Below, piece after piece: positions 1-8,230 of a stretch of 64,000 nucleotides of DNA. The notes under the pieces are model-generated. The model was not told where the DNA came from and did not search any database. It was given only the letters and a program-made list of their open reading frames with translations. Each line of letters begins with the position of its first letter. Position 1 is the stretch's first letter. The position numbers and the translations under genes were made by a program. Source of the DNA: JBCCGI01 sp039029355 (GTDB lineage Bacteria; Planctomycetota; UBA1135; GCA-002686595); the NCBI GenBank assembly GCA_039029355.1, contig JBCCGI010000012.1, positions 62,001-126,000 on the forward strand, in the 5' to 3' direction.

Positions 1-1
1 C

Positions 2-1150
2 GAGCTGCCGGGCCCCGGCCGCTACCGCTTCGAGCTCGCGCCGGACTCGCTTCAGCCGGGGCTGCACGGCCCGGGGAGCTTCGCCACCGCGGGCGAGCCG
101 CGCCGCGGCATCTCGGCCGTCGAGCACGACGTCGAGGCGGGCGAACGGCTCGAGTGCACGGTCTGGCTGCGCGAGGTCCGCACGCTGTCGGGACTCGTCG
201 TCGACCCCTTCGGCGATCCGGTCGTCGGCGCCACGGTCCAAGCCCTCAGCGCCGAGCCCGGCCTGGAATCGGTCGCCCAGACCGCCGTCACCGACGCGGC
301 CGGCGCGTTCCTGCTCGACGCGCTCTTTCCGCACGCCTACGCGCTCCGCATCCAGCACCGCGGCCCCCCCACCGCGCGGCTGCGCGACGGGCGCGCGCTG
401 GCGCAGCTCGCCCTGCCGCCGCCGATGTTCCTCGACCTGCGCGACGGCTCGCGCGACGGCGTCGTGCTGCGCATCACCGCGGGCGACGTCGTGGTCCTGG
501 GGCGTGTGGTCGATGAGACCGGCCTGCCCTTCGAGGGGCTGACCGTCACCGCCTCCTACACCGGCCCGGCCAACGCCGCCGAGCCCGTGGCCGCGTCCTA
601 TCGCTTCACCTGGAACGACAAGGCCGGCCGCGCTAAGACCGACCGCGGCGGGCGCTTCCGCCTAGAGGGCCTGCACCGCGCCCCGCTGCGCATCCAGGTC
701 GGCGCCGACGCGGCGAGCAACGCCGGCCCCGAGCGCCGACTGCTCGCGCGCGGGCCCGATTCGGTCGAGCTCGCCCTCGCCGACTCGCCGCGCACGCGCT
801 ACGACCTGGGCGACATCGAGGTGCTGCGCAGCCACCCGTACGCCGTCTCCGGGCAGCTGGTGCTGACGGCCGAGCGCTTCGGCGGCAAGCGGCTGCGCTT
901 GTCCGCGATGGTGGTGGACGGCGCCTTCCCCGCGGACGCCGAGCCCGCCGAAGCGGGCTGGGGCATACAGCGCAGACCCTACGCCCAATACGACCGCAGC
1001 ACCGGCGCGTTCCGCGTGTCGTGCGACACGCCGCGCGAGCGGATGCTGCTGCGCGTGTACCCCTATGGACGCGAGGAGCTCGTGAAGGAGCTCGTCTTCT
1101 ACCCGCAGCCCGACTTCGAGGAGCGCGACGTCGAGCTGGCCTATCCGTAG
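2..1150 (+). CDS. Carboxypeptidase-regulatory-like domain protein, 5'-truncated by window edge
   Basis: The frame is open from the first bases of the window, so the 382 visible residues are the C-terminal part of a longer protein. Two regions look like carboxypeptidase-regulatory (CarboxypepD_reg, transthyretin-like beta-sandwich) repeats: 'LSGLVVDPFGDPVVGATV' near residue 62 and 'VVLGRVVDETGLPFEGLTV' near residue 165, each followed by an 'A/G-x-F-x-L/R-L-x-x-L' strand. Such domains are usually exported and structural or ligand-binding rather than catalytic. The N-terminus, which would show a signal peptide or a fused sigma/kinase domain, is missing. The gene converges on phhA and the two overlap by 10 bp at their 3' ends. 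Function unknown. Confidence 0.75.
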   Translation, partial: ELPGPGRYRFELAPDSLQPGLHGPGSFATAGEPRRGISAVEHDVEAGERLECTVWLREVRTLSGLVVDPFGDPVVGATVQALSAEPGLESVAQTAVTDAAGAFLLDALFPHAYALRIQHRGPPTARLRDGRALAQLALPPPMFLDLRDGSRDGVVLRITAGDVVVLGRVVDETGLPFEGLTVTASYTGPANAAEPVAASYRFTWNDKAGRAKTDRGGRFRLEGLHRAPLRIQVGADAASNAGPERRLLARGPDSVELALADSPRTRYDLGDIEVLRSHPYAVSGQLVLTAERFGGKRLRLSAMVVDGAFPADAEPAEAGWGIQRRPYAQYDRSTGAFRVSCDTPRERMLLRVYPYGREELVKELVFYPQPDFEERDVELAYP

Positions 1151-2010
1151 CAGCTCGTGAGCCACCGCTCGAGCTCCGCGAGCAGCTTGCGGGTCGACGG
1201 CGCGACGAAGAGCCGCGGCTGCAGCGCGGTCGGGTCGTAGGGCGTGGCGGCGACACGCTCCAGCTCCAGGGGCACGAGCGCCGTCCGCCCACGCAGGCCC
1301 TCGAGCTCGTCGACCGACGACAGCAGCCCCGCCCCGAAGGCGCGCGGCGCGCCGCGCTCCAGCACGACGCCGAACTCCATCGTGTACCAGTACACGCGGT
1401 CGAGCCGCTCCATCCCGCCCGCGTCGGCCGTGAGCGCGGCGCGGCCGAAGGCGCGGTTGACGCGGGCGACGTGCGGGTCGGTCAGCGAGGCCGCGTGCCC
1501 GATCGCCTCGTGCACCACGTCCGGCTCGGGCGTGAAGAAGGGCCGCGAGGCGTGGCGGATGTACTGGGTCGAGAGGAACACACCGCGGCCGAGCGCGGCG
1601 AGGAAGTCGCGCGCGCGCACCAGCCCGGCGACGGGCTCCAGGCGGAAACCGGTGGCCGGTCCAACGCGCGCGTTGAGCTCGGCGAGCTGCGGGATGCGCC
1701 CGCGCGGCAGCGCGACGCGCGCGCCGGCCTGGTTCAGCTCGCGGCAGACCAGCTCGTCGTGGAGCGGCGCGAGCCCGGCGCGGACCGTCCGCCACACGCT
1801 GTGGTCGGCGGCCGCGTAGGGCGCGTGCGGCACGGGGGTGCCCGGCGCGTAGGCGTCGGCCAGGGCGGCGATGGCGTCACGCCGGGCGCGGTAGGCCCGA
1901 TCGGCGAAGCCGGGGTGGTCGGCGTCCAGCTCGACGAGCGGCGGCCGGCCGGAGGGCGCGCTCCGCGGCGCGCCCGCGGGCGAAGTGCGGGGGATCGATT
2001 CGGTTTCCAC
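1141..2010 (-). CDS. phhA: Phenylalanine 4-monooxygenase (bacterial monomeric type)
   Basis: Non-haem iron, pterin-dependent hydroxylase converting phenylalanine to tyrosine in the cytoplasm. The 289 residues match the length of bacterial monomeric PAH, which lacks the ACT regulatory domain of the animal enzymes. The iron-binding triad is visible: the signature 'PEPDVVHEAIGHA' gives His167 and His172, and Glu212 lies in 'YWYTMEFGV'. The substrate-side stretch 'FLSTQYIRHASRPFFTPEPD' is also typical. The first about 25 residues are low-complexity Pro/Ser/Ala, so a slightly later start is possible. A LysR regulator lies 225 bp upstream on the same strand and may or may not control it. No pterin-recycling gene (phhB) is seen nearby. 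Confidence 0.92.
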   Translation of the reverse strand: METESIPRTSPAGAPRSAPSGRPPLVELDADHPGFADRAYRARRDAIAALADAYAPGTPVPHAPYAAADHSVWRTVRAGLAPLHDELVCRELNQAGARVALPRGRIPQLAELNARVGPATGFRLEPVAGLVRARDFLAALGRGVFLSTQYIRHASRPFFTPEPDVVHEAIGHAASLTDPHVARVNRAFGRAALTADAGGMERLDRVYWYTMEFGVVLERGAPRAFGAGLLSSVDELEGLRGRTALVPLELERVAATPYDPTALQPRLFVAPSTRKLLAELERWLTSCYG

Positions 2011-2235
2011 GTTCGTAGCTCCTTGTCGTGCGGGCGCAGCCGCGGGAGCCGGTCGTGGAAGTTCGAGAGTCAGCCCCCGGTGGCTGCCTCTCGAGCGCGC
2101 GTCGTCGAAAAGCCCACCCGCTAGAAGCGGGCGTAATAGAGCCTCCCGAGGGAGGCGGCGGGCGTGCGACGGAACGCGCTCATGGGCGGACCTTGGACCG
2201 GGCCGGCGGATCGATCAACCCTCATCCTTGCGGAT

Positions 2236-3144
2236 TTACTCCGCGCCCTCGCCGCGCGTCGCCTTCATCTCGTCCAGGATCCACCGCCGGAAGCGCACGA
2301 GCCCCGGCAGCTCGCGGCTCGTCTCGGGGTAGGCGAGGTAGTACGAGCGCAGCCCGCTCAGGCGGTGCTCGGGCAGCGGCTCGACCAGCGCGCCGCTCGC
2401 GAGCTCGCCCCGCACGAGGAAGTCGGGCACGAGCGCCACTCCCAGACCGGCCACGGCCGCCTGGATGACCATCATGTGCTGCTCGAAGAGCGGGCCGCGC
2501 CCGCCCGGAGCGCCCTCGACGCCGTGGCTACGGAACCACTCGGCCCAGGCGCCGCGACGGCTCACCAGCTGCAACAGGGTGCGGCCGGCCAGATCGGACG
2601 GTGCGTCGACGCCCGTCGCCTGGTCCGGCGAGCAGACCAGCGCCACCTGCTCGCTCATCAGCTCCTCCAAGCGCGCGCCGGGCCAGTTGGCGTCGCCGTA
2701 GTGGATCGCCGCGTCGATGCCGACGCGGTCGAAGTTGAACGTGCCGAGCTTGGTGGTGAGGTGCACCGAGACCTCGGGGAAGCGGGCGTAGAAGCGCGGC
2801 ATGCGCGGGATCAGCCAGCGCGTGCCGAAGGCCGGCAGGATCGCGAGCCGCAGCACGGCGCCCGCGCCCCCCGACGCCTGGACCTCGAGGGTCAGCGCGC
2901 TCAGCCGGTCGAGCAGTCGCCGCAGCTCGAGGCCGAAGGAGCGCGCCGCCGCCGTCGGGCGCAGCCGCGGGTGCTCGCGCACGAAGAGCTCGACGCCCAA
3001 CTGGCGCTCCAGGAGGGCGACCTGCCGGCTGACGGCGCCCTGCGTGCGCCCCAGCTCCTCGGCGGCGCGCGTGAAGCTCTCCAGCCGCAGGGCAGCGTCG
3101 AAGGCGAGGAGCGCGGTCAGGGAGGGAAGGTCGCGCATATCCAT
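2236..3144 (-). CDS. LysR-family transcriptional regulator (GcvA-like)
   Basis: A 302-residue protein of normal LysR length. The N-terminal winged helix covers residues 5-64, with the recognition region 'FTRAAEELGRTQGAVSRQVALLE' and the wing 'LFVREHPRLRPTAA'. The effector-binding periplasmic-protein-like domain runs from about residue 93 to 295 ('LRLAILPAFGTRWLIPRMPRF'), in the style of the GcvA/AmpR subgroup. It is divergent from the DUF1338-FAD dehydrogenase operon, with only 93 bp between start codons; this is the usual arrangement for a LysR protein controlling its neighbour. It could also read on towards phhA downstream. The inducer is not evident. A start two codons later (Met3) is equally possible. 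Confidence 0.9.
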   Translation of the reverse strand: MDMRDLPSLTALLAFDAALRLESFTRAAEELGRTQGAVSRQVALLERQLGVELFVREHPRLRPTAAARSFGLELRRLLDRLSALTLEVQASGGAGAVLRLAILPAFGTRWLIPRMPRFYARFPEVSVHLTTKLGTFNFDRVGIDAAIHYGDANWPGARLEELMSEQVALVCSPDQATGVDAPSDLAGRTLLQLVSRRGAWAEWFRSHGVEGAPGGRGPLFEQHMMVIQAAVAGLGVALVPDFLVRGELASGALVEPLPEHRLSGLRSYYLAYPETSRELPGLVRFRRWILDEMKATRGEGAE

Positions 3145-3237
3145 GAGAATAACTCATAGCCGCACCAAGAAGAATCGCCCCACAACCCCCTAGCGCTGCC
3201 CGATACTCCCCAAGCGCCTAAGAGCGCCCAATTCACC
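3145..3237. promoter_or_regulatory. Divergent promoter region between LysR gene and DUF1338 operon
   Basis: The 93-bp gap separates two divergent start codons and is clearly more AT-rich than its surroundings (for example the stretch around 3145-3180). LysR proteins commonly bind such shared regions at T-N11-A elements; I see no single convincing one. The promoter role is inferred from gene layout. Confidence 0.4.
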
Positions 3238-4260
3238 ATGAAGCAGCCGCATGACTGTCCGCTGAATGGCGTGCTGCCCGAGCTCCTCGGGCCGCGCGCC
3301 TGGGCCGCCCTCCGCGAGGGCATCGCCGTCCCCCGCCTGCGCTCCGGCGCTCCTCCCGGCTCCTACGGCGCCGCCGAGGTGGCCCTGGCGCTCGCGCTGA
3401 CGCTCTTCGACGACCTGTGCGCGCGGGTGCCGCTGGCCCGGGCCTACGCGCACGAGTGCGCGGCCTCGCGCCGGCCGCTGGTGTTCGACCACGGAGCGAT
3501 GCGCACCGTGGCGGCGCCCAGCGGCGCGCTGCCCGCCGGCCGGCGCGCGGTCGCGCGCTTGCTGGAGCCGCTCGGGTACGTCGCCACGCGCCGCTATCCG
3601 CTGGCGTCGCTGGGGATGACCGGGCACGTGTACTCGCACCGGGCCCAACCCGCGGACCTGCCGCAGTACTTCGTGTCCGAGCTGCACCCCGAGCGCCTGT
3701 CACCCGAGGTCGCGCGGGCCGCCGAGGGCCTCTTGGCCACCAGCGTCGACCCGCTGGGCCCTTGGGCCGCGGCGCAGCTCGTGCGCCTGGCGGGCGGCGC
3801 CTTCCTCAGCCGCGCCGAGCTGCTGCGGCTGATCCCCGCCCTCGTCGCGTGCTTCGCGCGGCACCACCGCGAGCCCACGCTCGCCGAGTATGAGCTCTTC
3901 GCCGGCGAGAGCGCCGAGCTCGCGTGGATCGCGACCGAGGGGCACTCGTTCAACCACATCACCGACCGCGTGGACGACGTCGAGCAGGTCGCGCTGCGCC
4001 AGCGCGAGCTCGGGCGCCCGGTCAAGGAAGCGGTCGAGGTCAGCGAGAGCGGCCGCGTGCGCCAGACCGCGCTCCGCGCCGCCTACGTCGAGCGCGTCTT
4101 CGCCGCCGGCGACCGCTTCGTCACGCGCATCGTGCCCGGCTCGTTCCTCGAGTTCATCTCGCGCCAACCCACGGCGTCGGGCGAGCTCGACCTGGCCTTC
4201 GACGCGCAGAACGCGCAGGGGATCTTCAAGATGACCGACGCGGGGGTGAGCCGTGGCTGA
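3238..4260 (+). CDS. DUF1338 / HglS-type 2-oxoadipate dioxygenase-decarboxylase
   Basis: DUF1338 proteins such as Pseudomonas HglS are Fe(II) enzymes with a VOC-like fold that convert 2-oxoadipate to D-2-hydroxyglutarate in lysine catabolism. The family's metal and substrate residues appear in context: His85 and Arg89 in 'VFDHGAMRTV', a His in 'EGHSFNHITDRVDD' (His236 or His240), and Glu305 in 'GSFLEFISR'. 'GMTGHVYSHR' (127-135) is also family-typical. At 340 residues it is shorter than HglS (around 460), so it belongs to the short DUF1338 class and the substrate is not certain. The stop overlaps the GTG start of the FAD dehydrogenase by 8 bp, which implies translational coupling. A LysR gene is divergent upstream. 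Confidence 0.82.
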   Translation: MKQPHDCPLNGVLPELLGPRAWAALREGIAVPRLRSGAPPGSYGAAEVALALALTLFDDLCARVPLARAYAHECAASRRPLVFDHGAMRTVAAPSGALPAGRRAVARLLEPLGYVATRRYPLASLGMTGHVYSHRAQPADLPQYFVSELHPERLSPEVARAAEGLLATSVDPLGPWAAAQLVRLAGGAFLSRAELLRLIPALVACFARHHREPTLAEYELFAGESAELAWIATEGHSFNHITDRVDDVEQVALRQRELGRPVKEAVEVSESGRVRQTALRAAYVERVFAAGDRFVTRIVPGSFLEFISRQPTASGELDLAFDAQNAQGIFKMTDAGVSRG

Positions 4261-5644
4261 GCTGCTGGAAGCGATCGCGGAGCGCCTCGGCACGGGCGGG
4301 CTTCTGACCGAGGCCTCGGACCGGCGCGCGTACGAGGAGGGCTGGCGCTATGGCTCGGGCTCGGCCTGGGCCGTCGCCCGGCCGCGGAGCACGGCGGAGA
4401 CCGCGTGGCTGCTGGCCGAGGCCAAGCGCCGCGGCGTGCGCGTGCTGGCGGTGGGAGGCAACACCAGCCTGGTCGGCGCGGCCACGCCGGACGCATCGGG
4501 CGAGCAGCTGGTGGTCAGCCTCGAGCGCCTCGCCCCCCCCATCGAGCTCGACCCCCTGGGCCGCACCGTCGTGGTCGGCGCCGGCATGACGCTGTCGCAG
4601 CTCAACGCCGAGCTCGCCCCCCACGGGCTGATGCTGCCCATCGACCTGGGCGCCGATCCTCAGATCGGCGGCATGATTGCGACCAACACCGGCGGCACGC
4701 GCCTGCTGCGCTACGGCTCGATGCGGCGGCACGTGCTGGGGCTCGAGGTGGTCCTCCCCGACGGCACCGTCACCGGCGACCTCGGACGCCTGCGCAAGGA
4801 CAACCGCGGGCTCTCGACGCGCGAGCTCTTCATCGGCACCACGGGCGCCTTCGGCATCGTGACGCGCGCGGCGCTCTCCCTAGAGCCCCTGCCGCGCGCG
4901 CGCGCCACCGCCTGGGCCGGCCTGCAGAGCGCCGCTGCCGCGGAGCGCCTGCTGGCGCACCTGCGCCGCGAGGCCGACGACTTCCTGACGGCCTACGAGG
5001 TGCTGTCGCGCACGGCGCTGGAGTCCACCATGCGCCACGGCGCCAACCTGCGCGCGCCCTTCGGCGACGAGCTGCCCGAGCGCGCCGTGCTGGTCGAGCT
5101 CTCCACGCAGCTCGCGCCGGAACGCCTCGACCTCGACGCGCTGCTCTTCGACGTGCTGGCCGAGTTCTGCGCCGAGCACGAGAGCGACGTGCTCGACATG
5201 GTCCCCCAGCGCCCGGACGACGCCTGGCACCTGCGCCACCAGGTCTCCGAGAGCCTGCGCCACGAGGGCGAGCTCCTCGCGCTCGACGTCTCGGTGCCGT
5301 GCGGCTCGATCGCCGCCTTCACCGACGCGATCACCGCCGACCTCCAGACGCGCTTCCCCGGCGTGCGGGTGGCCGACTTCGGGCACTGGGGCGACGGCGG
5401 CACGCACCTCAACCTGATCCTCGGCGACGCGCAGACCGACGGCCTGCGGCGCGAGGCGCAGGCCTTCGTCTACGACCGCGTCGGCGAGCTGGGCGGCAGC
5501 TTCAGCGCCGAGCACGGCGTGGGTCCGCACAACCACGCGCGCTACGTCACCGATGCGTCGGAGGCAAAGCTGGGCGCGGCGCGGGCGCTGGCGGACTTCT
5601 TCGATCCGGAGCGGCGGATGGGGAACGTGCGGCTCGAGGGCTAG
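4253..5644 (+). CDS. FAD-linked D-2-hydroxyacid (probably D-2-hydroxyglutarate) dehydrogenase
   Basis: FAD-binding PCMH/GlcD-type oxidoreductase of 463 residues, a normal length. The FAD pyrophosphate loop 'LAVGGNTSLVGAA' lies near residue 65, and 'GADPQIGGMIATNTGGTRLLRYG' near 135-157 is the second FAD-contact region. The substrate/metal motif 'GHWGDGGTHLNL' is near 377-388 and 'SAEHGVG' near 418, both hallmarks of D-lactate/D-2-hydroxyglutarate dehydrogenases. The start is GTG (4253), preceded by a GGGGGTGAG purine stretch inside the upstream gene. Because it is coupled to a DUF1338/HglS gene, oxidation of D-2-hydroxyglutarate to 2-oxoglutarate is the most economical reading. Glycolate or D-lactate remain possible substrates. 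Its 3' end overlaps the convergent next gene by 4 bp. Confidence 0.87.
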   Translation: MAELLEAIAERLGTGGLLTEASDRRAYEEGWRYGSGSAWAVARPRSTAETAWLLAEAKRRGVRVLAVGGNTSLVGAATPDASGEQLVVSLERLAPPIELDPLGRTVVVGAGMTLSQLNAELAPHGLMLPIDLGADPQIGGMIATNTGGTRLLRYGSMRRHVLGLEVVLPDGTVTGDLGRLRKDNRGLSTRELFIGTTGAFGIVTRAALSLEPLPRARATAWAGLQSAAAAERLLAHLRREADDFLTAYEVLSRTALESTMRHGANLRAPFGDELPERAVLVELSTQLAPERLDLDALLFDVLAEFCAEHESDVLDMVPQRPDDAWHLRHQVSESLRHEGELLALDVSVPCGSIAAFTDAITADLQTRFPGVRVADFGHWGDGGTHLNLILGDAQTDGLRREAQAFVYDRVGELGGSFSAEHGVGPHNHARYVTDASEAKLGAARALADFFDPERRMGNVRLEG

Positions 5645-7317
5645 CGCACCTTCGCCCGCAGCAGATACTCCGACGGCTCCAGCTCCTCGTCGAAGCTGCG
5701 CATCGGCACGCCGATCAGCGTGTCGTTCTTCTGGTGGTCCTTGCGGACGTTGACCGGGCGGTCGATGGCGAGCTCGGGGTTCTTGGTGTCCGCGACGAGC
5801 AGCCGCACCTGCAGCGTCGAGCGGTCGGAGAAGTACCAGGTGCCGTTGCTGTAGGTCCACTTGGTCTCGCGCGACCAGGCCTCGGACGGGATGCGCACGG
5901 CGAGCAGCTCGAAGCCCTCTTCCTGGATGCCCCAAGCGTCCTTGGCGACGGCGATCGCGGCGTCGCGGTCGGGGCCGGCGAAGCGGTCGAGCGGCATCTC
6001 GTTCTCGCGGATGATCAGCTCGCGCAGCGAGTCGGCGCGCTGGCGCAGGGTGGCCTTCTTGGCGTCGACCTCGCGGCGCAGGGCGGCGCCGGCCTCGGCG
6101 TCGAGCGCCTCGTAGAGGGCGAGCTTGTCGTCGACCCAGCCCATGCGCTGCGGGATACCGCCGGTGAACCACAGCGGTTTCTGGTTCTGCACGGCCTCGT
6201 CGGCCATGCGGTCGGCCTCGGCCAGGTCGGCGCGGATCTCGGCCGGGAGGCTGGCCTTCTGTGTCTCGGCCATCGCCAGGAAGGCCTGCTGCGCGCGCGC
6301 GAAGCCGTTGCAGGCGGCGGCGACGCGCGTGCCGAGGTCGGTCTCCTGCTGCACGAGCCGGGCGTAGGCCGCGCCGATGCGCTCGCACTCGGCCTTGGCC
6401 GCCGCGGACTGGGCGAAGGCCTCGGCCGCGCGGGCGCGCTGCTCGCGGAACTGGAGCTCGGGGTTCGCGTAGGCGAACGACAGCTCGCTCAACCGCTTGG
6501 TGTCCGCGGCCGCGGCGGGATAGCGCGCGGGGTCGACGAGCTCGGTGAGCTTGGTGTTCAGCGGCTTGAAGTAGCCCTCCGCCGCGTCGAGGCTCGCCTT
6601 GGCGGTCGCGATGCGCTCCTTGGCCTCGGCGACACCCTCGCCGTTGGCGGGGATCTTCGCGATGCCGTCCTCGACGAAGCCCATCTGGCGGCGGGTCTCG
6701 GTCAGCGTCGCGACGGCGGAGGCCGTCGTCCTGTAGCTCACGCCGAGCTGGTCCTGCACCGCGGCCAGCTCACCCGCGAGCTCGGTCAGCCCGGAGGCCT
6801 CGCCCTCGACCCGGCGCAGGTTGAAGAGCACGCCCTTGAAGTTGTCCGCGTGCGGGTAGCCGAGCTTGACGGTCTTGGCCGCCTCTGGCCTGGGCGACGG
6901 CTTCGGAGTCGGCTTGGGCTGGGGCTTGGGCTGGGGCTTCGGCTCAGGTTTGGGAGCGGGCTTGCCCTCGAGGATCCCGCGCAGCTTGTCGCGCAGCGCG
7001 ACGCCCTTCTTGTGGCGCTCGCGGGCCTCGGCCACGCCGGGAGCATCGGCCAGCTTGGCGAGGAGGTCGCCCGCCGGCTTCAGGTCCCCGTCCGCCTGGT
7101 CGAGGCGCATCTTCGCCAGCTTGGCGGCCGAGCCCTTCGGCGGAGACGTGAGGTGTCCGATGCTGCCGTCCACCAGGTTCAGGTTGGCCTCGGCGCGCTT
7201 CAGGTGCGCGCTGGCGGTCGCGAGGTCCGCCGAGGCGGCGGCGGAGACCGAGAGGCCGAAGAGGAAGGTAAGGATCAGCGACGTGAGCCGCAGGCCGGAG
7301 CGGAAGGACGGGGTCAT
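5641..7317 (-). CDS. Hypothetical exported protein with Lys-Pro linker and helical repeats
   Basis: I do not recognise a family. The chosen ATG (7317) begins a clear signal peptide (charged 'MTPSFRSGLR', hydrophobic core, 'SAAASA' cleavage site near residue 27); the frame stays open upstream but without coding character. Of 558 residues, about 28-118 are Ala/Leu/Lys-rich and helical. A Lys-Pro linker follows (about 119-145), then a second helical part with repeated 'GxxxAKxRIxxAKxxLDAAExxF' style segments, and a less helical end (about 470-558) with 'WSRETKWTYSNGTWYFSD'. The architecture suggests a rigid periplasmic or envelope-spanning protein. It is divergent from the ECF sigma gene at 7493. 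Confidence 0.7.
   Translation of the reverse strand: MTPSFRSGLRLTSLILTFLFGLSVSAAASADLATASAHLKRAEANLNLVDGSIGHLTSPPKGSAAKLAKMRLDQADGDLKPAGDLLAKLADAPGVAEARERHKKGVALRDKLRGILEGKPAPKPEPKPQPKPQPKPTPKPSPRPEAAKTVKLGYPHADNFKGVLFNLRRVEGEASGLTELAGELAAVQDQLGVSYRTTASAVATLTETRRQMGFVEDGIAKIPANGEGVAEAKERIATAKASLDAAEGYFKPLNTKLTELVDPARYPAAAADTKRLSELSFAYANPELQFREQRARAAEAFAQSAAAKAECERIGAAYARLVQQETDLGTRVAAACNGFARAQQAFLAMAETQKASLPAEIRADLAEADRMADEAVQNQKPLWFTGGIPQRMGWVDDKLALYEALDAEAGAALRREVDAKKATLRQRADSLRELIIRENEMPLDRFAGPDRDAAIAVAKDAWGIQEEGFELLAVRIPSEAWSRETKWTYSNGTWYFSDRSTLQVRLLVADTKNPELAIDRPVNVRKDHQKNDTLIGVPMRSFDEELEPSEYLLRAKVR
6893..6958 (-). repeat. Lys-Pro (PKPxP) repeat tract inside exported protein gene
   Basis: Degenerate 6-12 bp repeats (GGCTTGGGCTGG units on the + strand) encode alternating Lys-Pro/Gln-Pro residues, an extended TonB-like linker between two helical domains of the protein at 5641-7317. 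Copy-number change by slippage is plausible. Confidence 0.7.
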
Positions 7318-7492
7318 GGGCGTGGGGAAGCGGTGGGGAGAGCGGAGACGTGGCACGGAGCAATCGAGGATTGTACCGCTCGTGCGGCCGTGGCCGCGCC
7401 CCTCGTCCCCGAGAGGGCGGTCCGAACCGCCGGTCGGGATGCTCCGGCACCTTCCGCGCGCGGCGGCGGCCGCTACAATGCGGCCCGAGGCC

Positions 7493-8080
7493 ATGGTCGA
7501 TCCCACCCGCGCCCCCGACTCCGAGCGCATCACGGTGCTCGCCGATGGGAATCAGGTCCGCCCCGACGAGCTCGCACAGCTGCTCTACCAGGACCTGCGC
7601 CGCATGGCGTCGGCCTTCTTCCGCCGCGAGTCCCCCGGGCGCACGCTGCAGCCCACCGCACTCGTGCACGAGGCCTACCTGCGTCTGGCCAACGCCGACC
7701 AGTCGAGCTGGACCAGCCGCGCGCACTTCCTGGGAGTCGCGGCAAAGACGATGCGGCGCGTACTGATCGACTCGGCGCGGTCGCGCCAGAGCCTCCGCCG
7801 CGGCGCCGAGGCGAACCGCGTGACGCTCGCTGGCGCGCCGAGCGACGACGAGGGCCTGCAGGTCGACCTGCTCGACATCGAGGCCGCGCTGCAGCACATC
7901 GGCGGCATCAACGAGCGCTACGTGCAGATCATCGAGCTGCGTTTTTTCGCGGGACTCACCACCGAGGAAGTCGGGCGCGTGCTCGGCGTCTCGGACCGTA
8001 TGGTGAAGAAGGACTGGGCCAAGGCGCGCGTGCACCTGCAGACGTTCCTCGAGCGCGGGGCGGAGCGCTCGGGCGGCTAG
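7493..8080 (+). CDS. ECF RNA polymerase sigma factor, TIGR02999-like (planctomycete/acidobacterial type)
   Basis: About 195 residues with sigma region 2 (roughly 25-95) and region 4 (roughly 130-185). The stretch 'TLQPTALVHEAYLRLAN' and the following 'RAHFLGVAAKTMRRVLIDSAR' are diagnostic of the TIGR02999 / Sigma70_ECF subgroup frequent in planctomycetes and acidobacteria. Region 4 ends with 'GLTTEEVGRVLGVSDRMVKKDWAKARVHL'. Start choice is uncertain: an in-frame ATG at 7478 has no ribosome-binding site, and TACAAT at 7474-7479 resembles a -10 box, so 7493 is preferred. No anti-sigma gene is adjacent. Instead a WD40 Ser/Thr kinase converges on it 150 bp downstream, and kinase control by phosphorylation is a reasonable hypothesis. 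Confidence 0.88.
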   Translation: MVDPTRAPDSERITVLADGNQVRPDELAQLLYQDLRRMASAFFRRESPGRTLQPTALVHEAYLRLANADQSSWTSRAHFLGVAAKTMRRVLIDSARSRQSLRRGAEANRVTLAGAPSDDEGLQVDLLDIEAALQHIGGINERYVQIIELRFFAGLTTEEVGRVLGVSDRMVKKDWAKARVHLQTFLERGAERSGG

Positions 8081-8230
8081 CCCGAGCGGGCCTCCAAACA
8101 CGGTCCGTCTAGTGCGGACACCGGCGTCCTCGACGACCCGTTCAGGGTCGCCTGCGGGGCCGCCGCCCGCAAGGCACGACCAGACACCGAGTTGGACCGC
8201 ACCGCCACGCCGTCTCGTGAAGAAAGCGGG

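Noticed and set aside
6893..6958. Repeat tract considered as a CRISPR-like or mobile-element repeat
   Set aside because: The units are 6-12 bp, have no spacers and encode a Lys-Pro linker in frame, so it is a coding low-complexity tract.
4405..8112. A 1235-residue open frame on the + strand
   Set aside because: It runs through the FAD dehydrogenase, the oppositely oriented exported protein and the sigma gene, and has the low-complexity Arg-rich composition of a shadow frame.
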